Made by a program: the position numbers and the translations under genes. Positions 54,211-63,269 of a stretch of 64,000 nucleotides of DNA are shown piece by piece. The first letter of the stretch is position 1. Every line of letters starts with the position of its first letter. The notes beneath the pieces were generated by a model. That model was not told where the DNA came from and did no database searches. It worked only from the letters and a program-made list of their open reading frames with translations. Origin of the DNA: Alloprevotella sp. (GTDB lineage Bacteria > Bacteroidota > Bacteroidia > Bacteroidales > Bacteroidaceae); NCBI GenBank assembly GCA_017478625.1, contig JAFVDF010000005.1, forward strand, positions 1 to 64,000. Reading direction: 5' to 3'.

Positions 54211-55524
54211 TTAAAGAAATGGCCACAAAAATTGCCAGAACCAGGCTCCCCTACGTTTCTTTTTAGAAAAGTGGCTATTCCAAGTTTCAGGCGTCAATTG
54301 CCATGCTGCATTTTCCTTATCGTTTTGGAATTGTTGCAGGAAAAACTGCGTAGTAACACTATCGCAGACAGCCACATTACATTCAAAATCGTGCCAAAGA
54401 CTACGGCTGTCAAGGTTGGCACTACCCATGAAAGTGTAAAGGCTATCTACCATCATAACTTTCCCATGCTGAAAGCCATCCGCATAGAAGTACACATTCG
54501 CCCCACGCTTCATCAGTCTGTGTACGTTATGCTCCACCACTCTGGGAGTAATCGGTATGTCACTTTTTGCCGACACCAGAATATTTAAGCGCACCCCCCG
54601 CTTCAGCGCCTTACGAAATTCTTTCCTTACATGACGACACAGGGTGAAATATGGATTCATCAGTGTAATTTCAGTATTGGCTGAACGGATTCCCTGCACA
54701 AACGCTTTGTGTATCATATTGCGTGGCGAAAAAGGACCTTTGCTTACCAAACCAATAACCTTCTGCCCATTCGTAGAGTCATTGTTTTGAGCCAAATCAT
54801 AAAAGTAATCCTTCACCTCCTTATACCCTGTATAATATTGCGCTCCCGAAAGGTTCTCGCCAGTAGAAAAGTTCCAAATTTGAATAAATTCTCGCTGAAG
54901 ATCATTGACCACTTCCCCTTCTAAGCGAGCATGAAAATCTCTCCAAGCCCCTAATTCCGGTTTTCCAACCACATAGTAGTCTGCCACATTCATTCCGCCA
55001 GTGTACCCGATCATTCCGTCAATAACAACAATCTTACGATGATCGCGCCTAAATATGTGATTGACATACGGAAATTTGATTGCGTTGTATCTATGTATCT
55101 TTATGCCACTTTCCCGTATTTTTCTCAGATGCTTCTTACGAAGAGGACGGTCGTTAGATAAGTTACCAAAGTCATCCACCAGTACTCTTACCTCAACGCC
55201 TTGTTCTACTCGCTCAGCCAACAATTCAAATAGAAGATTGGATATAGAGTCATTTCTAAAATTAAAATACTCTAAATGTACACTCTTTCTTGCCTGAGCG
55301 ATGGCCTTAAACATATCTTCAAACTTCTCAGTTCCCGATTTGAACACCACAAATCTGTTATTATCTGAAAAGCGGATATTGAACGATTCTTCTAAGGACT
55401 TTCGAAATACGGAGTCGGCACGAACTTGTGCAAACGATATTTCCGCAAATAGCATAAAGTAGAGAAGCATTGGCAACATTCGCCAACGCTTCTGCACTAT
55501 CCTATTCTGCAAGAAGTCTGCCAT
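54211..55524 (-). CDS. cls: Cardiolipin synthase (phospholipase D family)
   Basis: A 437-residue protein with a membrane segment near residues 15-35 and two HKD motifs: HRKIVVIDG (HxKxxxxD, about 162) and HGKVMMVDS (about 367), with GGMNVAD and SANLDSRS after them. It condenses two phosphatidylglycerols to cardiolipin. Gap to kdsD is 8 bases. It ends in a short, basic tail (KKKRRGAWFWQFL). Confidence 0.92.
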   Translation of the reverse strand: MADFLQNRIVQKRWRMLPMLLYFMLFAEISFAQVRADSVFRKSLEESFNIRFSDNNRFVVFKSGTEKFEDMFKAIAQARKSVHLEYFNFRNDSISNLLFELLAERVEQGVEVRVLVDDFGNLSNDRPLRKKHLRKIRESGIKIHRYNAIKFPYVNHIFRRDHRKIVVIDGMIGYTGGMNVADYYVVGKPELGAWRDFHARLEGEVVNDLQREFIQIWNFSTGENLSGAQYYTGYKEVKDYFYDLAQNNDSTNGQKVIGLVSKGPFSPRNMIHKAFVQGIRSANTEITLMNPYFTLCRHVRKEFRKALKRGVRLNILVSAKSDIPITPRVVEHNVHRLMKRGANVYFYADGFQHGKVMMVDSLYTFMGSANLDSRSLWHDFECNVAVCDSVTTQFFLQQFQNDKENAAWQLTPETWNSHFSKKKRRGAWFWQFLWPFL

Positions 55525-55532
55525 CTGTACTC

Positions 55533-56489
55533 CTATAACTGTGTGCTGAACGAATCGACTATTCCCAGCAATTTTTTCTCACTGTCGGTCACAAGAACAC
55601 AATGTATCTTTCGTTCGTGCAAAATAGATTCTATCTTTGAAACCTTAGTCTTCGGAGAAACACATACCGGATTTTTAGTCATAAAATCGGCCACCGACTT
55701 TTTGAAAAAGTCATCGTGAGAATGCTGAATAGCACGTCGCACATCACCATCCGTTATCAGACCGACAACTTTATTGTTTTCAACAGCCACACAGAGTCCC
55801 AGCCGTCCTTCACTAACCTGCACAACGGCTTCTCCCATCTTGGTATCGGGAGATACTATTGGCATATTCTCAGAAAGCATTACATCGCAAGCGTTCGTAA
55901 GCAAACGACGCCCCAGTGTACCGCCGGGATGAAAAGTGGCAAAGTCTTTGGCTTTAAACCCTCTCGCAGCCATCAGCACGCAAGCAAGAGCATCACCCAT
56001 TGCTAGTTGTGCAGTTGTGGAAGACGTGGGGGCCAAGCCGAGCGGACCGGTCTCTTTTTCTACAAAAGTATTCAGATGCACTGTAGAATAATGTGCCAAA
56101 TCTGAATTCGGATTGCCCGACATCCCTACAATAGGAATATTTTGTTCTAGAAGATAGGGCAAAAATCTTAGTAGTTCGTCTGTCTGGCCCGAATTAGATA
56201 TAGCCAACACTACATCCTCTTTTCGAATTACGCCAAGGTCCCCGTGAAATACATCCAGAGGATTTATGAAAAAAGCGGGAGTTCCAGTAGAGGACATAGT
56301 AGCTGCAATTTTAGCTCCGATATGGCCACTTTTTCCCACCCCTGTTACGATCAGTTTTCCCTTACAAGAAAGAATAATCTCCACGGCTTGTTCAAACAAG
56401 TCATCTATGTGAGAGGCCAGTCCCTCTATGGCAGCCGCCTCATCCTTTAAGCACGTAAGCGCTATGTCTCTCCATTCTTCTTGTATCAT
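55533..56489 (-). CDS. kdsD: Arabinose-5-phosphate isomerase
   Basis: A 318-residue protein: SIS domain (GKLIVTGVGKSGHIGAKIAA, NSGQTDELL) and two CBS domains (about 205-318, DVMLSENMPIV, LITDGDVRRAI and VADFMTKNPVCVSPKTKV). It makes arabinose 5-phosphate for KDO. The start ATG overlaps the kdsA stop by 4 bases (ATGA). Confidence 0.97.
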   Translation of the reverse strand: MIQEEWRDIALTCLKDEAAAIEGLASHIDDLFEQAVEIILSCKGKLIVTGVGKSGHIGAKIAATMSSTGTPAFFINPLDVFHGDLGVIRKEDVVLAISNSGQTDELLRFLPYLLEQNIPIVGMSGNPNSDLAHYSTVHLNTFVEKETGPLGLAPTSSTTAQLAMGDALACVLMAARGFKAKDFATFHPGGTLGRRLLTNACDVMLSENMPIVSPDTKMGEAVVQVSEGRLGLCVAVENNKVVGLITDGDVRRAIQHSHDDFFKKSVADFMTKNPVCVSPKTKVSKIESILHERKIHCVLVTDSEKKLLGIVDSFSTQL

Positions 56490-57262
56490 AACAGACTTTT
56501 AATTACTTCTTTAAGGTCTTTTAAATAAAGCATATTCTTTCCATCGCTAAGTGCCTTCTCCGGGTCGGGATGAGTCTCGAAAAAGAATCCATTAGCTCCA
56601 AATGCTTTGGCAGCCTTAGCCATGGCAGGCACAAAAATACGGTCGCCAGACGTAGAACCCTTTCCTCCACCTGGCCGCTGGACAGAGTGTGTACAATCCA
56701 TAACTACTCGGTCAGTCCAACGTTTCATCAAAGGGATATTACGGAAATCTACGACAAGGTTATTATACCCGAAGAAATTTCCACGTTCGCTCAGCCACAC
56801 CTCTTTGGCCCCCGACTCTCGACACTTATTAACTGCATATTGCATATCATCGGCCGAGAGAAACTGCCCTTTCTTTATGTTCACGACACAATCCGTCTTG
56901 GCTGCTGCCACCAGAAGATCGGTCTGTCTGCATAAGAAAGCAGGAATTTGCAGTATGTCAACAACCTGTGCTACAGGTTCAGCCTGCCAAGCCTCATGTA
57001 TATCGGTTGTGATGGATAGGTTAAATTTTGATTTTACATCGGCCAGCATTTGTAGCCCCTTATCCAGTCCCGGACCACGATAAGCAGACAAGGAGGTGCG
57101 ATTAGCCTTATCAAACGAGGCCTTAAAGATAATATCTGTTCCCAGAGATTTATTGATTTCTACCAACTCTGCAGCAACGCAATCTAATAATTCTGCAGAT
57201 TCAATAACGCAAGGACCCGCTATGAAAATGGGCTCAGATAACTGGGGAGCATTATAGGACAT
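56486..57262 (-). CDS. kdsA: 3-deoxy-8-phosphooctulonate (KDO-8-P) synthase
   Basis: A 258-residue KdsA of the usual length. IFIAGPCVIESAEL start, FKASFDKANRTS and SYRGPGL, TTDIHEAWQA, CRQTDLLVAAAKT, NIKKGQFL, and VMDCTHSVQRPG. It joins arabinose 5-phosphate and PEP to make KDO-8-P for lipopolysaccharide. First gene of a four-gene operon. Confidence 0.98.
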   Translation of the reverse strand: MSYNAPQLSEPIFIAGPCVIESAELLDCVAAELVEINKSLGTDIIFKASFDKANRTSLSAYRGPGLDKGLQMLADVKSKFNLSITTDIHEAWQAEPVAQVVDILQIPAFLCRQTDLLVAAAKTDCVVNIKKGQFLSADDMQYAVNKCRESGAKEVWLSERGNFFGYNNLVVDFRNIPLMKRWTDRVVMDCTHSVQRPGGGKGSTSGDRIFVPAMAKAAKAFGANGFFFETHPDPEKALSDGKNMLYLKDLKEVIKSLL

Positions 57263-57464
57263 CGTAACGAAATAAAGAGGTTTAATGGTCGTAACTTTTC
57301 TTCTGCAAATACCACTTTTAGGTGGTACGCTTTAATTTTGCTAAAATATTACAAAATATTTGAAACGCACATGCTCATACTTTTGTTTTCTGACTAATGA
57401 TGCTTTTTCTTACACTAAAACACACATTTTCACAGAAAAGATTTTCAATTTGAACCAGAACCTT

Positions 57465-57472
57465 TACTTTTG
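57465..57472 (+). promoter_or_regulatory. -7 box for the small-protein/sigma operon
   Basis: TACTTTTG matches TAnnTTTG, 56 bases before the start at 57528. A TTTG lies closer than usual (57449-57452), so the -33 part is uncertain. Confidence 0.5.
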
Positions 57473-57527
57473 CATTCTATGGACTATTGTGCAACAGCAC
57501 AGCATTATTGAATTTTAGCGTCACTTA

Positions 57528-57845
57528 ATGATAAGACTTTTACTCATTAGCCTACTTTCCATCTCCACCTACTTTGCTACAGAAAGAAACGCTGTGGCCA
57601 AGAATCCTGTTATGGGCCATATTGAGATGACGCTGATAGAAACGGATCCCATAATCAGCGTCAATGGTAGCAACATTCGCGTGCAAAATGGGATGGGAGA
57701 AGTGCTTGAGGTATATAACATCACAGGGTTACGAGTCTATTCCAAGAAGATAGAGAAGGCCGATATCCTCATCAGCCTCAAGCTTCCCAAAGGTTGCTAT
57801 ATATTGAAAGTGGGCAAAACTGTACGCAAATTCTCTATTGCATAA
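57528..57845 (+). CDS. Small secreted protein resembling a T9SS C-terminal domain
   Basis: A 105-residue protein: signal peptide (first 24 residues, to AVAK) then about 80 residues that look like a type A T9SS sorting domain (VLEVYNITGLRVYSKKIEKA, LKLPKGCYILKVGKTVRKFSI). Normally this domain is at the end of a large cargo; here it is nearly alone. It may be a short secreted peptide or the relic of a cargo gene. 38 bases separate it from the sigma gene. Confidence 0.72.
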   Translation: MIRLLLISLLSISTYFATERNAVAKNPVMGHIEMTLIETDPIISVNGSNIRVQNGMGEVLEVYNITGLRVYSKKIEKADILISLKLPKGCYILKVGKTVRKFSIA

Positions 57846-57883
57846 TTCCAGCCACCAATTTATCCTTAGATACACCCGTTCCG

Positions 57884-58414
57884 ATGAATGATTTGACCAG
57901 TCGCCTTAAGAATCCAGCCACTCGCCGAGAGGCTTTTGAGGAATTGGTCAGGTCTCAGAGTCAGAATGTCTATCGCAATGTACGGCGTCTGGTCCTTGAC
58001 CACGAAGATGCCAATGATGTGGTCCAAAATGTCTTTCTGAAAGCCTGGTTGTCTTTAGATTCATTTCGCGGAGACGCTCAGCTCTCCACATGGCTTTATC
58101 GTATTGCCATAAACGAATCACTTACCTTCTTGTCCAAGAAGAAAAAGGAGCAGTCTCTCTCTCTGGACGATACAGATGTGGCTCTGACCCTAAAAAGCGA
58201 CAGTTACTTTGATGGCTCCGAGGCACAAGCCCTGCTACAGGCGGCCATTGCTACCCTACCCGATAAGCAAAGAGTCGTTTTCAACCTTAAATATTTCGAA
58301 GAGATGAAGTATGAGGAAATGAGCGAGGTACTTGACACCAGCGTCGGGGCACTAAAAGCGTCATATCATTTTGCCGTACAGAAAATTGAGGCTTGGATGA
58401 AACAGCACGAATAA
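57884..58414 (+). CDS. ECF RNA polymerase sigma factor
   Basis: A 176-residue sigma-70 family protein from the ATG at 57884. Region 2: DHEDANDVVQNVFLKAWLSL and STWLYRIAINESL; region 4: LPDKQRVVFNLKYFEEMKYE, then SVGALKASYHFAVQKIE. It directs RNA polymerase to stress or envelope genes. The next gene encodes a membrane protein that may be its anti-sigma factor. Confidence 0.94.
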   Translation: MNDLTSRLKNPATRREAFEELVRSQSQNVYRNVRRLVLDHEDANDVVQNVFLKAWLSLDSFRGDAQLSTWLYRIAINESLTFLSKKKKEQSLSLDDTDVALTLKSDSYFDGSEAQALLQAAIATLPDKQRVVFNLKYFEEMKYEEMSEVLDTSVGALKASYHFAVQKIEAWMKQHE

Positions 58415-58495
58415 AAAATATGACCGCGATATTAAACTTTTTTCAGATTCTACTATCAAAAGGACAAACAAATATATCGGAATAATTCAACATAT

Positions 58496-58858
58496 ATGCT
58501 TCCAGAAAAGCCACAAATAGAACCTTTTAAAGTTCCCGAAGGATATTTTGAGCAACTTCAGGAGCAAATCCTTATGGCCATAGACAAGCAAGCTGCCCCC
58601 ACTAAGAAATTTACCCTCAAGAAGAGTGGAAAATTCCCCATGTGGCTTCGCTACACCACGGGTATTGCTGCGTCAGTGGTTTTATTCTTTGCATTTTCCC
58701 ATATCCATGAGCACCGTTTCCCCACGACGGCACAAAACAACGCTCCTGAATATGAGATTTCCAACAATCTTTATTTGGCAGGCCTGAACACCAATGATAT
58801 GTATGAATATATGAGTGCGGCCGAAGATTTCCATTATGACAATTATGAAGAAAACTAG
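58496..58858 (+). CDS. Small membrane protein, possible anti-sigma factor
   Basis: A 120-residue protein with one membrane segment (about 48-68, RYTTGIAASVVLFFAFS) between an N-terminal cytoplasmic part starting with PEKPQIEPFKVPEGYFEQL and a periplasmic tail. The position after the ECF sigma gene and the single segment fit an anti-sigma factor, but no zinc-binding HxxxCxxC motif is seen, so the role is uncertain. Its 3' end overlaps the next gene by 14 bases. Confidence 0.75.
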   Translation: MLPEKPQIEPFKVPEGYFEQLQEQILMAIDKQAAPTKKFTLKKSGKFPMWLRYTTGIAASVVLFFAFSHIHEHRFPTTAQNNAPEYEISNNLYLAGLNTNDMYEYMSAAEDFHYDNYEEN

Positions 58859-59336
58859 CCTACTCGTTATTTTACTTTTTTGCCTGAGCGCCCAGATAGG
58901 GTTGGCAGAGAATATCTGTACTTCAAATGTCTGCGAAGGTATGCAACGCGAGCATCCACAACGCAACCCCAAAAAGTCACATTTTGATCCCACAGAATTC
59001 AAAGCTCGGTTTGACGCCTACATTACCCAGCGCTTAGGACTTAATAAGCAAGAAACTTCCGAGCTTCTTCTAGCTTATCATCAGATGCGTCAGGCGCAAC
59101 GCAACAATGATTCTTTCGTTCGTCGCATGCTGAAGAAGCAACAGGGTACAGAGTCCGATGAAAAAGAAGCCAACAAGGTACTGAACGAAATCATTAAGAT
59201 GCGCGAGAAAAATGCTAATATTGAGAACGATTTCTACAAGAAAGCAATCAAGAAGATAGGCGCAAAAAAACTCCTCCAGTTCCAATTGGCTGAAAAGAAC
59301 TTCTTCATGCACGAGTGGAAGAAGTTTGCTAAATAA
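58845..59336 (+). CDS. Periplasmic helical protein (Spy/CpxP-like)
   Basis: A 163-residue protein from the ATG at 58845, chosen because it gives a clean signal peptide (MKKTSLLVILLFCLSAQIGLA). The mature part is helical and charged, with QRLGLNKQETSELLLAYHQM and a KELLxEK-like repeat. CpxP/Spy-type chaperones have this look and are often regulated by envelope-stress sigma factors, as here. Family call is tentative. Confidence 0.72.
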   Translation: MKKTSLLVILLFCLSAQIGLAENICTSNVCEGMQREHPQRNPKKSHFDPTEFKARFDAYITQRLGLNKQETSELLLAYHQMRQAQRNNDSFVRRMLKKQQGTESDEKEANKVLNEIIKMREKNANIENDFYKKAIKKIGAKKLLQFQLAEKNFFMHEWKKFAK

Positions 59337-59362
59337 AGATTCGTCTTATTTTCATCATCTAT

Positions 59363-59396
59363 AAAGAATAGGTTTCCGCCGGGAAACCTATTCTTT
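59363..59396. terminator. Bidirectional terminator
   Basis: Perfect 15-bp arms aaagaataggtttcc (59363-59377) and ggaaacctattcttt (59382-59396) around gccg, flanked by A and T. It lies between the convergent sigma operon and mtgA and overlaps the end of mtgA. Confidence 0.75.
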
Positions 59397-60116
59397 ATTT
59401 TGCCAATCAGGCAAGGGAATATTCTTCATCTGTCGCAGAATCCAACGTTGCCGCTTGTTCATATATCCCGATGGTCGGCCAGAATTATAACGCAACGGAT
59501 TCGGAAGCGTAGCGGCTATGAGCGCACAATCGGCACGTGAAAGCTGACTGGCCTTGCACTTGAAATGTTCCTGAGCCACTGCCTCCGCACCATATATTCC
59601 ATCTCCCATTTCGATAGAGTTAAGATACACTTCCATAATGCGCTCTTTCGACCACATCAGTTCGACCAAAACTGTAAAGTAGCCTTCCAATCCTTTCCTT
59701 AACCAAGACGATTGAGGCCATAAGAAAATATTTTTAGCTGTCTGTTGTGTAATTGTACTGGCCCCTCGCCTGCGCTTACCTTGTAGGTTTTCTTCCAGAG
59801 CCGATTGTATCGCTTCTGTATCGAACCCGTTATGTATGAGAAACTTCTGGTCCTCCGAAGCAATTACAGCCACAGGTAAATATTTGGAAATAGAGTCCAA
59901 TGGCACCCACTTATGCTCCAAGCGTACAGGTTCTCCCCTGTTGGCCTGCTGAAAGCACCTAATCCCCATCAGAGGCGTGTATTTCACAGGAACATGAAAT
60001 CTTAGCAGAAAGACGGACAATAGTGTTGATACAAAGAAAAACACGACAGCCCCACGCAATAAGCGCAGGATACTGTGCCATAATCCATTCCGGCTCTTCG
60101 TTTTCTTTTTGGCCAT
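59388..60116 (-). CDS. mtgA: Monofunctional peptidoglycan glycosyltransferase
   Basis: A 242-residue GT51 enzyme with one N-terminal membrane segment (about 21-42). Motif 1: [15 protein letters not shown] with the catalytic Glu; [16 protein letters not shown] (motif 2); [17 protein letters not shown] (motif 3); [10 protein letters not shown]. It polymerises lipid II into glycan chains without transpeptidase domain. Confidence 0.96.
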   Translation of the reverse strand: MAKKKTKSRNGLWHSILRLLRGAVVFFFVSTLLSVFLLRFHVPVKYTPLMGIRCFQQANRGEPVRLEHKWVPLDSISKYLPVAVIASEDQKFLIHNGFDTEAIQSALEENLQGKRRRGASTITQQTAKNIFLWPQSSWLRKGLEGYFTVLVELMWSKERIMEVYLNSIEMGDGIYGAEAVAQEHFKCKASQLSRADCALIAATLPNPLRYNSGRPSGYMNKRQRWILRQMKNIPLPDWQNKE

Positions 60117-60215
60117 TTACTATAAAGATTGCCCGGATTTTTTCAATCCGAGCAATTAAACACATAGGTGCATCTACACCCTATATATATTAAATTCTGA
60201 CATTACCTGCTCCGA

Positions 60216-60596
60216 CTAGAAAGGAAGATCGCCCGTTGGGTCAGTTGCTTCAGGGGCTGGAGCAAAAGGAGCCTCTGGAGAAGGTATTTCCTGCGGGGGC
60301 TGAGCCGTTGCACCTTGGGCGGGCTGTACGCGCCAAGCACGTATGTCAGCAAACCAACGACCGTTGTATTCGCGAGCATCAATATCGAAAGATACCGTAA
60401 GTTCCTGTCCTACCTGAATATTGAACTGTTTGATACGGTCTTCGCCGAAAACATTGAAATATAAGTGACGAGGATATTGGCTATTGGTATCGGTATATTC
60501 CATTACGTATTCCTGCGACATCCAAGAGTTGCCCGTTGATTTTGATACGCCACTACGTGCTTCAAGGCAGTGTGTAATTTTTCCTGTTAATTCCAT
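60216..60596 (-). CDS. DUF3127 domain protein
   Basis: A 126-residue protein: residues 1-90 form an OB-like beta domain (LTGKITHCLEARSGVSKSTG, EYVMEYTDTNSQYPRHLYFN, VGQELTVSFDIDARE) of the DUF3127 family found in Bacteroidetes, and the rest is a proline- and alanine-rich tail ending in DLPF. This tail is like that of single-strand DNA-binding proteins (SSB), which end in DxPF and recruit repair enzymes. DNA binding is inference. Confidence 0.85.
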   Translation of the reverse strand: MELTGKITHCLEARSGVSKSTGNSWMSQEYVMEYTDTNSQYPRHLYFNVFGEDRIKQFNIQVGQELTVSFDIDAREYNGRWFADIRAWRVQPAQGATAQPPQEIPSPEAPFAPAPEATDPTGDLPF

Positions 60597-60858
60597 ATTG
60601 TGATTTGATATTTAAATTGTTTCGAAGAGCAAAGATACACTATTTTTTCATAATCATTCTTCTGAAAAAGTTATTTCTTCTTCACCATACAATAAGGGGT
60701 TTCTTCTATCTCATAATGCCATTTTCCATTTCACACTGTGAACTCCATATTTCACACTGTGAACTCTACGTTTCACACTGTGAAATAAGAAACGCAAAGG
60801 ACTTGCCACTGGATTAAAATAGATGACCTACAGATGGGAATGGGATTATTTCGGATTC
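60597..60858. other. Intergenic region with the second palindrome triplet
   Basis: No supported gene. A 70-codon frame (60605-60817) only reflects the palindromes, which translate as repeated SHCEL. Confidence 0.5.
60729..60785. repeat. Three 21-bp-spaced TTTCACACTGTGAA palindromes (second locus)
   Basis: Copies begin at 60729, 60750 and 60771, the same 21-bp spacing as at 40956. All have central C; only the third keeps the full 15-bp form. Both triplets lie in non-coding DNA. Confidence 0.85.
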
Positions 60859-61887
60859 CTACTTCAAGATGCCTCGTTCGTTAAGCGCGCGGACATACGC
60901 GGCTGCTATTTTCAGATGCTCGCTGTAATTTTCGGTAAATACATGCGTCCTGCTGAAATCGGGATTGGCACACATATATAAATAGGAATGTTTCTCTGCG
61001 TGAAGAACTGCCTCGATGCTCTCCACAGAAGGGATGCATATAGGGCCAGGAGGAAGCCCCATGTAACGATAAGTATTGTATGGACTGTCTGTTTTAAGTA
61101 TCGCTCCCGCTACACGGCGCAATTGGAAATCGCCCGCCGCAAATTTCACCGTAGGATCTGCCTGTAAAAGCATAGGTTTGCGCAAACGATTCAGATAAAG
61201 CCCTGCAATTCTGGATTTCTCACTGGACGCCGACGTCTCCTGCTCCACTATAGAGGCCAGAGTAATTACTTCCTCTTTTGTAAGTCCCAGTGCTTCCGCC
61301 TTAGCCACGCGTTCTTCCGTCCAATAGGCTTTTGCCTCTTTGGCCATACGCGACAATAATGATTCAGGGGAAATCGTCCAATAAACCTCATAGGTGTTGG
61401 GAATGAAAAGGCAGAACACGGTCTCTGGCTTTATGCCATAGCCTGACAGCAACGTTGTATCAGAAAATGCGCATAGAAAACTGTCCGCAGGCTCCTTGAG
61501 TTGTCGCCCGAGGAAAGAGGCTAAATCTTCGTTAGTATGTACTATCGGAATAGTCAACCTTACGGGTTGCTGATTGCCGTTTCGAATATTGCGAAGCAAG
61601 CCCAAAATACTCACGTCCGATAATGAATAGCGCCCGTGGCGTAGTCTGCTGGCGCTGCCAGACAACTCTGCACCCAAGCGGAAGAGTGTAGCGCGCACGC
61701 AGGAAGATGCGGTGCATACAGAGTCGGCTACATCGGATAAAGTAGTTGTCTGGCTTACATAAAGCACCTTGTTTTTTTCACGCGAAATGGGGGTAAACGT
61801 GATATAACAAAGTCCTACAGCAAAAATACCTATGAGAATGAGGGCATAGGGTATAAGTTTTTTATAGTTTCTACTTTTGTCTGTCAT
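60859..61887 (-). CDS. mltG: Endolytic murein transglycosylase MltG
   Basis: A 342-residue YceG-family protein with one membrane segment (about 12-30), a LysM-like part and the catalytic domain: LASIVEQET with the catalytic Glu, AGLYLNRLRKPMLLQADPTV, SPYNTYRYMGLPPGPICIPS and LYMCANPDFSRTHVFT. It cleaves nascent glycan strands and sets their length. Confidence 0.97.
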   Translation of the reverse strand: MTDKSRNYKKLIPYALILIGIFAVGLCYITFTPISREKNKVLYVSQTTTLSDVADSVCTASSCVRATLFRLGAELSGSASRLRHGRYSLSDVSILGLLRNIRNGNQQPVRLTIPIVHTNEDLASFLGRQLKEPADSFLCAFSDTTLLSGYGIKPETVFCLFIPNTYEVYWTISPESLLSRMAKEAKAYWTEERVAKAEALGLTKEEVITLASIVEQETSASSEKSRIAGLYLNRLRKPMLLQADPTVKFAAGDFQLRRVAGAILKTDSPYNTYRYMGLPPGPICIPSVESIEAVLHAEKHSYLYMCANPDFSRTHVFTENYSEHLKIAAAYVRALNERGILK

Positions 61888-61991
61888 ATTAGAACGAAGA
61901 AGAATCTTGATTCAGCAGTGCAAATGTAAGACTTCTTCTTCGGCCCACAAAACACGATACTCCAACAAGCTCCGTTCTGAATCCTTTTCCG

Positions 61992-61999
61992 TACCTTTG
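61992..61999 (+). promoter_or_regulatory. -7 box for the metallophosphoesterase gene
   Basis: TACCTTTG matches TAnnTTTG, 31 bases before the start at 62030. Confidence 0.55.
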
Positions 62000-62029
62000 C
62001 AATCCTATCCCATCACTTCATACTCTACT

Positions 62030-63142
62030 ATGAGATTTTTCGTACCTATCCTATTCCTTTCACTACTGATATTGTCGCTCAGCTATTGTTCTTGGCGAAT
62101 ATATCATGTGTTGCCGTTCAGCAACTCCATCCTACGCGCTTTTATCAGCCTCTTACCCTTTGTCTTGACCCTCGGCTCAGTGACCTGCTTTATGGTGGGA
62201 TTCGACCGCATAGCCTATCAGCCGGCTGTCATACTCTACGAAATATGCACCTCGTGGATTATCATACTGCTATATATTTTCCTGGCTTTCTTACTGATTG
62301 ACGTCCTGCGCTTAATCCACCTTCTGCCTTCAGACATACTTACGGCAAACTGGAAGACCCTTGGTACACTCACCGTTCTCCTTGCCAGTTTGTTCGTATA
62401 TGGTAATATCCACTACCAGCATAAGTACCGCGAAGAGATAACCCTGCCCACTCATGGAAAAGTATTGAAACCCACAAAGATTGTCCTATTAAGCGACCTC
62501 CACCTGGGCTATCACAATCGCGCAGAAACTTTCAAAAAATGGATAAGCCTTATCAATAAAGAAAATGCAGATGCCATCCTGATTGCCGGAGATATCATAG
62601 ACATCAGTATTCGGCCTTTGCTGGAAGAAAACATAGCCGAACTTTTCCACACCTTCAATGCCCCCGTCTATGCGAGCCTTGGCAATCACGAATACTTTAG
62701 TGGAGAGCCTCGTGCAAAGTTGTTTTTTCGCGATGCCCACATTATGTTGCTTCGTGACACCGCTCTAACGCTACCGGCTAATATTCTAGTTGTCGGGCGT
62801 GACGACCGCACCAATCCACACCGCGCTTCTACCAAACAGATTCTGGCTTCTGTCCACAAAAACGATACGCTGACAGCCCCCTACTCTATTCTCTTGGACC
62901 ACCAGCCCTATCATTTGGAGGAATCTGAAGAAGCCGGAATAGATTTCCAGTTTAGCGGACATACGCACCACGGACAAGTATGGCCAATATCTTGGATAAC
63001 AGATTTAATCTACGAAGATGCGTTTGGTTTCTACAGTCGTGGCGATACAAACTACTATGTGTCTTCCGGCTTAGGTATCTGGGGCGGAAAATTTCGTATC
63101 GGTACACGCTCAGAATATGTTGTACTGACGCTACTGCCTTGA
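62030..63142 (+). CDS. Membrane metallophosphoesterase
   Basis: A 370-residue protein from the ATG at 62030; a longer frame from 61877 would overlap mltG. Four membrane segments (about 3-22, 31-53, 67-94 and 115-128), then a calcineurin-like phosphoesterase domain: LLSDLHLGYH (DxH), AGDIIDI (GDxxD), LGNHEYF (GNHE), and FSGHTHHGQ (GHxH). It resembles UDP-diacylglucosamine hydrolase-like or phosphodiesterase YaeI-type enzymes acting near the membrane. Substrate unknown. Confidence 0.9.
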   Translation: MRFFVPILFLSLLILSLSYCSWRIYHVLPFSNSILRAFISLLPFVLTLGSVTCFMVGFDRIAYQPAVILYEICTSWIIILLYIFLAFLLIDVLRLIHLLPSDILTANWKTLGTLTVLLASLFVYGNIHYQHKYREEITLPTHGKVLKPTKIVLLSDLHLGYHNRAETFKKWISLINKENADAILIAGDIIDISIRPLLEENIAELFHTFNAPVYASLGNHEYFSGEPRAKLFFRDAHIMLLRDTALTLPANILVVGRDDRTNPHRASTKQILASVHKNDTLTAPYSILLDHQPYHLEESEEAGIDFQFSGHTHHGQVWPISWITDLIYEDAFGFYSRGDTNYYVSSGLGIWGGKFRIGTRSEYVVLTLLP

Positions 63143-63269
63143 TTTGTAGGTCTGTCGGACAAATATTTCTAAAAAATCCGGTTTTCCATACTCTCTTGTC
63201 CCTATTCGGCACACAAATTGCATAATACAATTTCCATAGATAATCATACAACTAGGAGGACAGTATAAT

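Noticed and set aside
58496-58858. Classical zinc-binding anti-sigma factor
   Set aside because: The HxxxCxxC zinc motif is absent; only the position and the single membrane helix support the role, so it is left tentative.
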